Assembly: GCA_963931865.1 (NCBI GenBank)
Contig: OZ007506.1
Span: forward strand, 11,099,301-11,163,300
Source of the DNA: Axinella damicornis
Lineage: Eukaryota > Porifera > Demospongiae > Axinellida > Axinellidae
Direction of reading: 5' to 3'
DNA length: 64,000 nt
The position numbers and the translations under genes are program-made. Below, one piece after another: positions 12,201 to 23,670 of this stretch. Each line of letters starts with the position of its first letter. Within the stretch, counting starts at the first letter, position 1. The notes under the pieces are model-generated. The model did no database searches. It was given only the letters and a program-made list of their open reading frames with translations, and was not told the origin of the DNA.

Positions 12201-12771
12201 AGGCCACCTTGAGAGTCCTCTTTCCACTCAAAGGTTTACAGCGTCTTGTGCATGATAGATAAAAGCTTTCAGGAGGTTGCAAATGCTTAAGTGCAACTCC
12301 ATTTCGTCAAATTTCACAAGAAACAATTTGTAAAACAGTGCATAGGGTAGGTGCTGCGTGCATGCTCTCCTGGGCACCGCTAGTCAAACACACAATATGA
12401 CTGTGCAGCAGAATTCTTTTGCATTATATACTCACACCAAACAGTGAAGAGAGCAGATCGCTGAACTGGCGGTCCAACATAAGGGTCTTGTCAGTGAGCT
12501 CTATGAGAGCTGGGGATGAGAATCCCAGTGTGTACCCGACCAGCAATGCAGGGATGGCTGACACAGCTGCAAATATAGTGGTGGCCCAAAGCCTCTCCCG
12601 AGTTCTGACCAACCTCTCAATGGACAATTTAGCAACGGAGGATTTTCGGCGGACGTGCACAGCTGTATTTCCATGAAGCTGCACCTGCTCATTTAGTTCT
12701 GAATAATTGACACTGGGCAGCACGTCATCACAGAGTGGCTGCTTTTCTGAGTCTGCACTGAGCTGCATCAT
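9253..12771 (-). CDS. GLUT8-like MFS sugar transporter (minus-strand paralogue)
   Basis: Three exons, all phase 0: 12771-12436, 11465-11238, 10314-9253, giving about 541 residues. A cytosolic N-tail of about 70 residues leads into TM1 (ALLVGYTLGFSSPALIEL). Exon 2 carries the DHWGRK loop and the GRLLTGVGVGCSYQ segment. Exon 3 opens VYHGEISSAKLRG. It then shows PKWLLSKG (PESPRWL equivalent), DIAGRK, GWGPIPWVLLGEMLPLQVRG and a C-terminal FETKGKTLEDI (PETKG equivalent). The hexose motif QQxSGxN is replaced by FFQMVGGISAL, so substrate choice may differ from classical glucose transporters. Intron positions and phases are the same as in the three plus-strand transporters further right, marking common ancestry. 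Two start codons are adjacent (12771, 12768). Confidence 0.85.
10673..11175. mobile_element. Possible hAT-type MITE in transporter intron
   Basis: The left end CAGGGGTGGATCCAGGATTT resembles a hAT-type MITE terminus that I recall as widespread in invertebrates; the right end has CCCTGGATCCGCC inverted at about 11163-11175. The ends match imperfectly. Confidence 0.4.
11640..12005. repeat. Dispersed repeat, inverted copy at about 30510-30890
   Basis: Shared blocks include the TCTGTCTGTCTGTCC stretch, CAGAGATCCACTC, TAATTTATACAACTTGACCACA and GTGCTCTGCTGAGCACCTCTAG. The other copy lies in a sorting nexin intron in reverse orientation. Both are non-coding. Confidence 0.6.
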
Positions 12772-13470
12772 ATGACTGCAAGGATTGTAAACAATGAAAA
12801 TTTAAATATGACTGAGCAAAACAACCGATTTTATAGAGGATTCTTCGTCATGATGTCAGCATTTGTTGGAAAACTGCAGACTACACTTACTCGAGGTCAG
12901 CCAGTCAGGTGGCGGAGCTAGCCTACACTACATGACCTCGAGTGGGGCACAGTCTGCTATACAATCCTCATTCCCAAACCTTCCACCTGTGTACCCCATC
13001 GGAAAACAATTAATGGGCTTACTATAGTGGAGGAATGTGGGTAATATCATGGACCACACACATACTGGTTAAGTGCTGACAAGTGCTGACTGTGGCACTG
13101 TCTCCTGCGAAATGCTAACCTGCCATAGCTGAAAAATAGGCCATGCATGAACCCTGAAAATGGTGACCCTAAAAGGCAAGACGGCTTGTTTCTAAGTCCA
13201 TTTACGATTGAATTGGCCCTCCTGGTATCAACCCAGACCTTTCAACAGTGGAGCCCAGACACAGCCGTGCTGTTTGCACCCTTCAGGTACACCCACCTGC
13301 TTCTCCTGACCTGCCCTTTCTGCTCACACAGAACCTAAGTCGCAAGGACATTTGCCGGATGTGATATCATGTATCAAAAGGGAGGATATAGGAAGTAGGA
13401 AGTAGGTGTGGTCACGCTAGAAGCTGAGCGAGCGGCGGCTCCGCCGCTCATGCATAAGCTCCTGGCTATT
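12772..13470. other. Intergenic stretch, no gene seen
   Basis: Upstream of the minus-strand transporter start. It contains a short near-palindromic stretch around 12890-12950 (CTCGAGGTCAG / TGACCTCGAG). No convincing ORF, RNA gene or complete transposon was found. Confidence 0.5.
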
Positions 13471-14314
13471 ATTGGGGCGAGCCTGAGCGAGCCCCACAGT
13501 ATATGTAGTGAGGATTCGAGTGCTTTTTGTATTGGACCGTCCGTGTATACGACCAGCCTATCCGCAGCGCAGCGCTTCAACGGAAATAATTGCGTGTTTT
13601 ACATTCCTAACCTCGCCAGCCCTCGTTCCCAAGTCAATATGGCCTGGGACCGAGGGAAATCGCAATTGCCAACGCTTGCGCTGTAAACTTTTGCACGTCT
13701 AGCAACGTGTTCACCCTAACGGACAAACTACAGAGGCGCAGAGGCTAGCCCAGCGTAGAACGCAACATCGAGCTAGAGCTGAAGAAACGCCCGAGCAGAG
13801 GCTGACAAGGCGAAGGGAACGAGACATACAGCGTCGACCTAGAGAGACACCTGAGGAGAGTGAGCAGAGGCTGGCAAGGCAAAGGGACACCACCCCCTCT
13901 GTCTCCTATGGACTCCCTACCGCCCACACCCACACCACCGTCTTCTTGTGAATACACACCACCCCCTCTGTCTCCTATGGACTCCCTGCCGCCCACACCC
14001 ACACCACCATCTTCAGAATTTCTCAGTGACATGTGAATGCACACCACCCTCTCTGTCTCCTATGGACTCCCTGCCGCCCACACCCACACCACCATCTTCT
14101 TGTGAATGCACACCACCCCCTCTGTCTCCTATCGGCCCTACACCCACACCACCCTCTTCTCATGAGTTCACACCACGCCTTCACCACTCATGTAACACAA
14201 CATTCTCAAATGCTTTAACATCACTGACCTACCAAGATAAGTGATTGGTTAACATCATCCACATATATATGCAATCTTCGGAACAACTGCGCTTGCTCAG
14301 GCTCGCCCCACAAT
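13471..14314. mobile_element. TIR element with a minisatellite and ORF remnant
   Basis: The ends ATTGGGGCGAGCCTGAGC (13471) and GCTCAGGCTCGCCCCACAAT (to about 14314) are inverted. The same end sequence recurs at about 41441-41470. Inside, an open stretch at 13738-13880 reads with repeated ETPEQRL and RRRER-like units, then passes into a Pro/Thr-rich minisatellite of about 70 bp (four units starting 13887, 13956, 14040, 14110). It looks like a decayed mobile-element ORF; family not identified. Confidence 0.5.
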
Positions 14315-14659
14315 GCTTAGCATTCTCCTAGTATTATATAGCTAGCTAGCTAGCTATAGCCGAGGGTATATTTACCCCGCGCGCGCATGCGCGAAGCGGG
14401 GCAATGGGTTTAAATTTTGTCCGTCAGTCAGTCAGGTGGAAAATCTCCCCACATAGACCCTCATAAACCATCGAAATGGAGTCAAACAATAGCAAATAAC
14501 TGCTCTATGTGTACCTGACTGTAGTCAAGGCGCTCCGTTTCGCTGTATTTCCTAGTTTTCATAACTATGTGCATCCTCCGCTTCTGCATTTAAAAGTAAT
14601 CTACACCTTCATAATTATTAGCCTATCCTTGTCTATTATGTTATAGAAAACAAAAAAAA

Positions 14660-14786
14660 CTATCATAGCATTGGCTCCACCTCTTCGTGACCTCAGAGTC
14701 CCATCAAGAACAAGACACACAGTCTGCGTGTCCTGTTCTTGATGGGACTCTGAGGTCACGAAGAGGTTGAGCCAATGTTATGATAG
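14660..14786. repeat. Near-perfect 59-bp-arm hairpin
   Basis: The arms run CTATCATAGCATTGGCTCC... and ...GAGCCAATGTTATGATAG, with a loop of about 9 bp and only a few mismatches. This is a short foldback MITE. Confidence 0.85.
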
Positions 14787-15456
14787 TTATTGACGCAGTT
14801 GTAATATATCACTGTAATTAGTTCGTTGCTGTTCTTTCATTACCTATATATGCACTACTTTTCCCTGGTTAGATTGTTATACTTAGCTATTATAATAACA
14901 GTCAGGGTACATTTCTATTTAGCATATGCTATTATGTATAGAAAAAAAAATAGAAACTTCATGCTTCAAGATGACCGCTAGGAAACAGTGTTTCTCACAA
15001 TCTATGTACTTCGCACCCATCATGGCTATTGTTTTGGCTGTTTTTTTCCTATTATTCGTAACATTTGGCCCCACCTCTCCAGCTTCACATGCACAATATA
15101 GTACAAGTAGCTTCACTCGCTTTGCTCCGGCTCAGCTACTTCCCCCTCGTTCGCATACGTGAGTAATCCGTGAGTAAGGAGGGTCAAGGTCCTGTTTGAT
15201 GACAAGAAGAGGTACCCGCGGTGATAATAGGGCAAGATAATAGCTGCAAATGGATCACCCGTTTTGAGGATGGAACTGAAGATATAGTGTCGGATCCTAA
15301 TGCAGACGATGATTATGAATTTGATTATGACCATATTATGCTTGAAAAAGACTGCAGCAATGAAAATTTCAATACTCTTGTGGCCTAGCATGAGTGGGTG
15401 GGGCTCCTGTGTGCTGAGAGCATGAGTGGGTGGGACTCCTGTGTGCTGAGAGCAAA

Positions 15457-15471
<15 letters not shown>

Positions 15472-15488
<17 letters not shown>

Positions 15489-16070
15489 GGGGGGGGGCTC
15501 CTGGAAAAATGAAAATAATCGCTTGAAATGTGACATGGTAATGGTATGTAGCAAGGGCTGCCCCTGCATAATTGGTAGGTAATCAAAGTACATAAGTAGG
15601 ACCCATTATATAGTACAAGTCCTAGCATATTATATAATGGGCCACTCTTATGTAGCAAGGGCTGCCCCTGCATAATTGGTAGGTAATCAAAGTACATAAG
15701 AAGGACCCATTATATGGTACAAGACCTAGCATATATAATGGGTCACTCTTATGTAGATGGGTGGAGCATGGGTAAGTTTCTGCAAATTAGATGAGCAGTG
15801 TACACTGTACATAAGGCAGACCCATATACGTAGTATAGGGGTCTGCTGACATAAGAAAGACCCTCAGGGTTTCATCAAGAAAGAAATGTTTGGGGGGGGA
15901 AGTAGTGGCAAGTGCCATGCAAAATGTTTTGAGGTTAATTAATTCCCCGGAAGAGGTGTGGCCTACAGCAAGTATCTGAGTCCTAATATGGTATTACCTA
16001 TGATGTAATGATATAGTCAATCTCTTCTTTGGGAGGGAAGCTAGACTGTTTGGGGGGGAAGCTTCCCCCT

Positions 16071-16105
<35 letters not shown>

Positions 16106-16250
16106 AGTAGATGAAACCCTGACCCTTATAGTAGCTATAGGGGTCTCATATACATAAAACAGACCCTTAATAGTTAGTACATAAAACAGACCCATATAGT
16201 AAAGGGGCCTGATGTACAAAAACAGACCCCTATAGTAAACGGATCTTTTC
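15472..16250. repeat. Tandem duplication and poly(G)/poly(C) tracts
   Basis: A run of 26 G lies at 15472-15497 and 33 C at 16073-16105. A unit of about 86 bp starting GTAGCAAGGGCTGCCCC repeats at 15548 and 15652. ACATAAAACAGACCC motifs recur at 16130-16230. No gene is seen from 14787 to 16525. Confidence 0.8.
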
Positions 16251-16525
16251 CTTCATAAAGTACTTATCTACCATGTGCGTGTATTCCGGTACCTATACCT
16301 AAAGCATGTACTTCCTGCCAGAATATTTGTCGAAAAACAATAATTTAAATCAGTAAATATCATGTGACATTACGTAGCACAATCGGTAATTAGGGTGTGG
16401 TTAGGTCACCAAACAATCACGCACTCCAAAAATAGTTACACAAGAGCATAAAATTATAATAGTAGCTAGTCACTTGTTGCAAACAATTCACAACTGTCAT
16501 ATAAACACAACTGCTTCACTCCCCT

Positions 16526-19500
16526 CTAATCTTCACTAGGAGCATTAGTTGGATGACAAGATGGCACCACTACCGGATAGCCTTGCTCCCTCACAACCAC
16601 TCGGCACTCCATACCAAGACTTTCGTCACAATCAATCTCACTGCACAAAGAATCAGGAGATGGAAGATCAACCTGTTCAAAGGTCTGAGTGATGACATTG
16701 GTGCAGGCACATATCACGGATGGAAGCAAACCTACTTGACTCCTTTGGCATTCCTCACCTACAAGGCATTCCACTGAATCACAGTCAGTGTTGGGACGGG
16801 CATTACAAATTGTTCCAACGATTGTTCCTTCAGATTCAACCTCCTGGCATATCAACCTAGAGTCACCACAAGCTCTCTCTTCACAGCCACCACCAAATTC
16901 AAAGTTGGCAGAATCTTCGACACATACACTGTCATAGTCCGCAACTTCGAAATCATCAGGTACAGTGTTACATGATGTTCCTGGGCCACACATGGTATTG
17001 TTTCCCAAGCAGTTGATTGTGTTGCAGGATATGCTAAATTGCCTACCATCCTGTTTGATGTCCACACAGATTTGCGTGTCACCAAAGCAACTTAATGTAC
17101 TATTGCAAGAACCCCCCAATCCAGCAACTCTCTCAAAACAGAAAGCTATTGAGAGGTTTCGAGATGGATAAGCTTGGGAAATGCACAGTTGGTTTTCTGG
17201 GCAGTCAAGTTCTTCACACGTGAAGCGAGTGATACTGGGGTAACAATTTGGTATTGTTACGACTCTTGCAGTTGGCCCAACAGTTGGATCAACAGTGGTA
17301 TTTGTGGGAAATGTTTCAGGTGTGAATGGTGTCATAGTAGGCGTCATAGTTGTTGTGGGAGCACTTGAAGGGCACAGCTGGGTGGTGGTTCCAAATGTTA
17401 ACTCAATACATTCAAGACCAGGGCGACAAACAATTCCTGTGCACAAAGATGGTGTCACACAAACAGCAGTAGCCTCACCTCCTTCTCCTTGGATTTCACA
17501 CACTAGCCCTTCTTGAGCACATTGGGCTTCAAGTTGGCTACAGTCAGCAACTGGAACACAAACTGGTACCACTATTGGAAAGCCCTCTTCCCTCACAATC
17601 ACCCTACACTCAAAACCTCTGCTACACTCAACCTCCTCACACAGTGTACTTCGAGGTGGCTGAATTGGCTCAATATACTGTATTGCTGTACTGGAGCAAA
17701 TGCATCCTGCTGTGGGAGGACCATTTCCAATCTGGATTCTCACACACTCTTCACCTTCCCTGCAATTCAAACTCGTACAGTCATCACGTTGAGGGAAAGG
17801 TGTTGGCTGCTGACGACGGTTACAAGTTGTACCAACCAATGTTCCTTCAAATTCAACCTCCTGGCACACCTGCTCTGCATCACACTCTCTCTCTTCACAG
17901 TCATCGCCAAATTCAAAGTTGGAGGCATCTTCGATACACACACTGTCAAAATCAGCTAATTCATCTGGTACATCACGGCATGTAAAACCTGGATTGCATC
18001 GGGTGGCATTTCCTAAGCAATTGACTGTGACACAAGATGTGCCAAGTTGAGCATCATTTTCCTTGATGTCCACACAGATTTCAATTCCTGACAAGCAAGA
18101 AGGATCTGTACTGGTGCAAGTTGGCTGCTGTGGGAGGGGTGTCGGTGGGGTTGGCTGCTGACGATGGATACAGGCTGTACCAACCAGTGTTCCTTCAAAT
18201 TCAACCTCCTGGCACACCTGATCTTCATCGCAATCTCTCTCTTCACAGTCATCACCAAACTCAAAGTTGGAGGCATCTTCAGTACACACACTGTCAAAAT
18301 CAGAAATACTTTTGAATTCATCCGGTACATCATGGCATGTAATACCTGGATTGCATTGGGTGGCATTTCCTAAGCAATTGACTGTGACACAAGATGTGCC
18401 CTGTTGAGCATCATTTTCCTTGATGTCCACACAGATTTCAATTCCTGGCAAACAAGAAGGATCTGTACTGGCGCAGGTTGGCTGCTGTGGGAGGGGTACC
18501 GGTGTTGGTGGAGTTGGCTGTTGACGACGGATACAGGTTGTACCAACTAATGTTCCTTGAAATTCAACCTCCTGGCACACCTGCTCTTCATCGCACTCTC
18601 TCTCTTCACAGTCATCGCCAAATTCAAAGTTGGAGGCATCTTCAATACACACACTGTCAAAATCAGCTAATTCATCTGGTACATCACGGCATGTAAAACC
18701 TGGATTGCATTGGGTGGCTTTTCCTAAGCAATTGACTGTGACACAAGATGTACCCAGTTGAGCGTCATTTTCCTTGATGTCCACACAGATTTCAATTCCT
18801 GGCAAGCAAGAAGGATCTGTACTGGTGCAAGTTGGCTGCTGTGGGAGGGGTGTCGGTGGGGTTGGCTGCTGACGACGGATACAGGTTGTACCAACCAGTG
18901 TTGCTTCAAATTCAACCTCCTGGCACACCTGCTCTTCGTCGCATTCTCTCTCATCACAGTCACCACCAAATTCAAAGGCATCTTCAGTACACACGCTGTC
19001 AATGTCCATAAAATCTGCAGCAAATTCATCGGGTATATCACGACACATAAACCCTAGATCGCATAGGGTATCATTTCCTAAGCAATTGACTGTGACACAA
19101 AATGTAACTACTTGAGAATCATTTTCTTTAACATCCACGCAGATTTCAATCCCACCCGAGCAAGGATTCGTGACGTTGCATGTTGGCTGCTGTGGGAGCA
19201 GTGTTGGTGGGGTTGGCTGCTGACGATGGATACAGGCTGTACCAACCAGTGTTCCTTCAAATTCAACCTCCTGGCACACCTGCTCTTCATCGCAATCTCT
19301 CTCTTCACAGTCATCACCAAACTCAAAGTTGGAGGCATCTTCAGTACACACACTGTCAAAATCAGAAATACCTTCGAATTCATCCGGTACATCATGGCAT
19401 GTAAAACCTGGATTGCATTGGGTGGCATTTCCTAAGCAATTGACTGTGACACAAGATGTGCCCTGTTGAGCATCATTTTCCTTGATGTCCACACAGATTT

Positions 19501-21507
19501 CAATTCCTGGCAAACAAGAAGGATCTGTACTGGCGCAGGTTGGCTGCTGTGGGAGGGGTACCGGTGTTGGTGGGGTTGGCTGCTGACGACGGATACAGGT
19601 TGTACCAATCAGTGTTCCTTGAAATTCAACCTCCTGGCACACCTGCTTTTCATCGCATTCTCTCTCTTCACAGTCATCACCAAAATCAAAGTTAGAGGCA
19701 TCTGCAATACACACACTGTCAATGTCCATAAAATCTGCAAACTCATCGGGTACATCACGGCATGTAAACCCTGGATCACATAGGGTATCATTTCCTAAGC
19801 AGTTGGTTGTGATGCAGGATGTGCCAAATTGAGCATCATCTTGCGTAATGTCCACACAGACTTCTGTGTCTGTGAAGCAAGGATTTGTATTACTACATGT
19901 TGATTGGTCAATGCAATAGGCTAATGAAACATTGCGAGCTGCATGGATAACCAATAAAATTGCACCTTTGATCGTCTCGGCAATCAAGCTCCTCACAGGA
20001 GGAACGTATTATGGATGCAAAACAAATTGTAATGGATGGTTGTGGAAGTGCTGGAGGTATTATTGGTATTGGTAAGAATGGCATTGGTGATCTGGGGTCA
20101 ACAGCCTGAGCTGCAGGACATGTTGTTGAATTAAACATGAATACAACACACTCAAAACCTGGGTTGCACACAAGCCTCTCACAAGTAGTGGGCTGCACAC
20201 AAAGAGCAATGGCAGTATCCTCTTCCCCTTGAACCTCACACACCTGACCCTGCTGCTGGCATTGGGCTTCAAGTAGGCTACAGTTTGCAGTTGGGACACA
20301 AGAATATGTCGCTATTATCTCGGGAATGGTAAGATTCTCCATGGATATCGTCCTGCATTCTGTGCTAAAGGATTCCTCACAATCTAGCTCTTCACATGTG
20401 GCACCAACGAGTGTAATAGTTACACACAATGGTCTCGTACTTGAACTGGTATTACCAGCTGCAGGCACTTCACGACATTCCTGCCCAGTCTCACACTCGA
20501 GATCGTTGCACTGCGCAATGTTGTTTTAGTTAACTAAAACTAAAACTATAATGCCTTTTAGTTTGGCATATTTCACTTTAGTAATTAAAACTAAAACTAA
20601 AATGAGGACTGTCTCAGCCTGTTAATTAAAACTACAACTAAACTAATATGAAAATCACCCAAAAAGGGTGGTTACTAAAACTAAAAGAGCCTTTACTAAC
20701 CCTTTTGAGATTTAGTAATTAAAACTAAAACTAAACTAAACAATGTGACTTCTACCTAATTAAAACCAAAAACTAAACTATTTCAGTTTTAGATAACTAA
20801 AACAACATTGCACGGTTGCAGTTGCGTGGCGTGGGCACTTCGGCACAAATCGCCCTATTGCTTGTCACTATGCACACAAAGCCATCTGGGCATTCCACTT
20901 CACTGCAGTCTCGCGGCATCGGACTGACCCTAATGGGCATGCAGCGCACAACAGAAGGTAATCCCTCGCGCTCACGCACGAAGCATTCCATTCCTTCGTC
21001 GCAATCCAGCTGATCGCAGCTTGACGGTGGTGGGGGTGGAACGCATCTCGGCCGAGGCCCCACTCGGGTTTCTCTCACGATGCATACAGTCTCTGGAGGG
21101 CAAACAACAAAGCTGCAATTCATCACTGGAGGTGGTGTGGTAGGGAGGATGCAGCGCGCCTTAATGTACTGCCTGCAATTCGGCCTGTCTGCAGGGCAGA
21201 TCGCTGGGAGAACCTCCTCGACACACGTGCGATTACCAGCGCATTGCTTCTGGTCGCACATTTCAACGGGGCAGCGACTGGTCACCTCTCTCCCGTTGGA
21301 TAAAAAGAATGTAGCCCTGCATTCTCCGTGACAGAAATCCGACCTGCACTCGGTGTTCAAGAAACGCGGACACCGCACACCATCGCACGGATCACGGATG
21401 CAATTTACTGGCTGAGGACACTGGGTAGGGTCGGTTGGCATCTGCCCACCCACACATTTCACTGCCAGTGCAGTTAACAACACTGTAACGAACTTCAGAG
21501 CAGCCAT
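16526..21507 (-). pseudogene. Secreted multi-module cysteine-rich protein, disrupted
   Basis: Three collinear open segments. Segment 1 (21507-20815) starts with a signal peptide (MAALKFVTVLLTALAVKC) and has Cys modules of the form C-x3-C-x2-G-x2-C, such as RDCSEVECPDGFVC, resembling follistatin-type FOLN units. Segment 2 (20510 to about 19941) continues the series. Segment 3 (about 19940-16526) is open for over 1,100 codons and holds about seven copies of a 115-residue module: CLGNATQCNPGFTC, then DVPDEF, DDCEERECDEEQVCQEVEF, and a Pro/Gln linker QQPTPPTPLPQQP. Segments 1 and 2 are separated by a 304-bp transposon with a 6-bp target duplication. Segments 2 and 3 differ in frame by an apparent 4-nt insertion near 19941-19944. 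Without those it would be about 1,550 residues. It is probably an extracellular matrix or adhesion protein. It could instead be two genes, or carry assembly errors. Confidence 0.7.
20511..20814. mobile_element. AT-rich MITE inserted in the Cys-rich gene
   Basis: Inverted ends read CTGCGCAATGTTGTTTTAG and, from the other side, CGTGCAATGTTGTTTTAG. They are flanked by GTTGCA direct repeats at 20505-20510 and 20815-20820. The interior is repeated AACTAAAACTAAAACT. Excluding the element plus one GTTGCA leaves the Cys-rich frame continuous across the site. No splice pair that keeps the frame was found. Confidence 0.8.
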
Positions 21508-21559
21508 CTATACAGTCTCACGTTAGTCAGTGCTCAGTTCTCGTTCGATCTGCAGAAGC

Positions 21560-21575
21560 GGCTTATAATTAGCTT
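21560..21575 (-). promoter_or_regulatory. Candidate TATA box of the Cys-rich gene
   Basis: On the minus strand, AATTATAAGCC lies about 60 bp upstream of the ATG at 21507. Position is plausible; weak evidence. Confidence 0.3.
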
Positions 21576-21679
21576 TGCTGCTACTGATAAACTGCTAGCG
21601 GAGTTACATGCACCGCTGTACTTCGCTAGTTTCGCATAATTTGCAGGCTAGATAGTGTATATATACCCCCCTAACACAT

Positions 21680-21912
21680 GGCCCATTGCCCTACTTCCTG
21701 CCGGACCAATATCCACTTCGATAACCTCTACGACGTGGATATTGGTCCGGCAGGAAGTACATACTTTAGGTGTACATTGCCCTACTTCCTGCTGGACCGA
21801 AGTGATTATTGGTGCAGCAGGAAGTAGGGCGAGGGTATACCTACTTCCTGCCGGATCAATATCCACGGATCAATATCATGGAGGTGGTTATTGGTCCGGC
21901 AGGAAGTAGGGT
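21680..21912. repeat. Hairpins built on CTACTTCCTGCCGGACCAATATCCAC
   Basis: The unit occurs several times in both orientations (about 21690, 21740, 21780-21830, 21840, 21895), forming consecutive inverted repeats. Related copies lie near 38550 and 38758. Confidence 0.7.
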
Positions 21913-21915
21913 GAT

Positions 21916-22113
21916 GGGTAGTCTATCGGGGTGGATGCATGCAACTAACTTCCTGAGCGAGAGAAATACTATAGTTATATACAAGGGCACCTTTACAACT
22001 CAAGACCCTCAAATGGGTAGTCTATCGGGGTGGATGCATGCAACTAACTTCCTGAGCGAGAGAAATACTATAGTTATATACAAGGGCACCTTTACAACTC
22101 AAGACCCTCATGC
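21916..22113. repeat. 99-bp tandem duplication
   Basis: Two almost identical units start GGGTAGTCTATCGGGG at 21916 and 22015 and end in CAAGACCCTCA. Confidence 0.85.
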
Positions 22114-22159
22114 CAGAAGTAATAATTATGGGAATAACAAGGTGGGAAAACTACATTAA

Positions 22160-22862
22160 CCCTTTAAGCCCCTATTACGTCTGTAATCGTCATTTAGACC
22201 CTATGCACTTGTAGGGCTTCTCGTGAGTCCAAAAAGAGACCAAAAAGGCTTCAGAGGGCCTAGGGACAACTTTGAGGACGAACCCAAAAATTTGGTCAGA
22301 TTTCGGCGAGCATCCCCCACTAAACGTAGAAACGTGCGTCGTGGGCGTTTTTTGATTTTAATGAGATTCATCGACCCAAGGATTTTGATTTTAATGATAT
22401 TCATAGACCCCACCCAGGGCCTCAAGAAAACATGCAAAAAGTGGTGGTGTAAGGTGTGCCATCAGTCAGATCTGGCCCAAGTTTAGGGAAATGCTGGGCG
22501 AAAATCCGGCTGATATCCAACTTTGACCTCCGATTGCTGGGCTCATGTTGGGGGTCATGAATATCATTAACGGTTTTGCCAGAAGGATCTCTCCATGTGT
22601 GCGGGCCCCACCAAGTTTGGCTGCTGAGGAGCGAATGCTGTGGGCCTACGATTCTATGAAAGTGGTGTGCGCTGAATGCATGAAAATGTGTTGTCTTGGT
22701 GGGAAGAATTCGGTGGTTAACTCTTTACCAACCAATGACTGCAAAAGCCGTCATGAGCTCCCACAAGCCATTTATATGGGGAATTTATTACTAGGCGTTA
22801 TACTTTAATACAGGATTTTGCTTCCTTAAGCTGTTTCTTATGGTTGGTAAAGAGTTAAAGGG
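22160..22862. mobile_element. TTAA-flanked element, copy 1 (carries nested insertion)
   Basis: TTAA at 22156-22159 and 22863-22866. Ends CCCTTTAAGCCCC and GGTTAAAGGG are inverted. TTAA duplications and CCC-starting ends fit piggyBac-type MITEs. About 565 bp without the nested 134-bp element. No transposase. Confidence 0.7.
22721..22854. mobile_element. 134-bp TTAA MITE nested in the copy 1 element
   Basis: Ends CTCTTTACCAACCA and TGGTTGGTAAAGAG, between TTAA at 22717-22720 and 22855-22858. The paralogous element has a single TTAA at 23663-23666, an empty site. Another copy in reverse orientation lies at about 29817-29959. Confidence 0.85.
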
Positions 22863-23068
22863 TTAAGTGAAATTCAGGGATAAAGCTCACTATAAGTGTG
22901 TAAAACCACACTTACACAGAAGTGAAGTAGCTAAGTAGATTATGGTCAATTAAGTTTGAGCATAAATATTTTCACCACTGCCTATAATATTCCAAAAGGT
23001 GTGTGGAAGTGACTACTAAAAAGTACAGTAAGCTATTTCCTGTCTGCAATGTAAAAGCCACCTGTTAA

Positions 23069-23670
23069 CCCTTTAAGCCCCAATGACGTCTATAGGTGTC
23101 ATTTAGACCCTATGCACTTGTAGGGCTTCTCGCCAGTCCAAAAAGAGACCAAAAAGTCTTCAGAGGGCCTAGGGACGACTTTAAGGCACGAACTCACAAA
23201 TTTGGTCAGATTTCGGCGCGCCTCCCCCACTAAATGTACAAGCGGGGGGGTTTCGAAGGGGGGGCGGCAGCCCCCCCTTCGGCCTGTCGTGGGCGTTTTT
23301 TGATTTTAATGAGATTCATTGACCCGAGAATTTTTGATTCTAATGATATTCATAGACCCCACCCAGGGCCTCAAGAAAACCTGCAAATTGGTGGTGTAAG
23401 GTGTGCCATCAGTCAGATCTGGCCCAAGTTTAGGGAAATGCTGGGCGAAAATCCGGCTGACATCCACCTTTGACCTCTGATTGCTGGCCTTGTGGGGGGT
23501 CATGAATATCATTAACGGTATTGCCAGAGGGGTCTCTCCATGTGTGCGGGCCCCACCAAGTTTGGCCGCTGAGGAGCGAATGCTGTGGGAGAGGAGTACC
23601 TACGAAAGTGGTGTGCGCTGAATGCATGAAAATGTGTTGTCTTGGTGGGAAGAATTCGGTGGTTAAAGGG
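23069..23670. mobile_element. TTAA-flanked element, copy 2 (empty site)
   Basis: Direct paralogue of 22160-22862, between TTAA at 23065-23068 and 23671-23674. It lacks the nested MITE but has an extra G/C-rich stretch near 23240-23285. Confidence 0.75.

Noticed and set aside
17113..19783. Plus-strand and alternate minus-frame ORFs of 60-150 codons within the Cys-rich gene
   Set aside because: Shadow frames of the repeated module; they repeat with its period.
20511..20814. AT-rich stretch as an ordinary intron
   Set aside because: No GT/AG combination keeps the frame, whereas a 6-bp target duplication and inverted ends fit a transposon.
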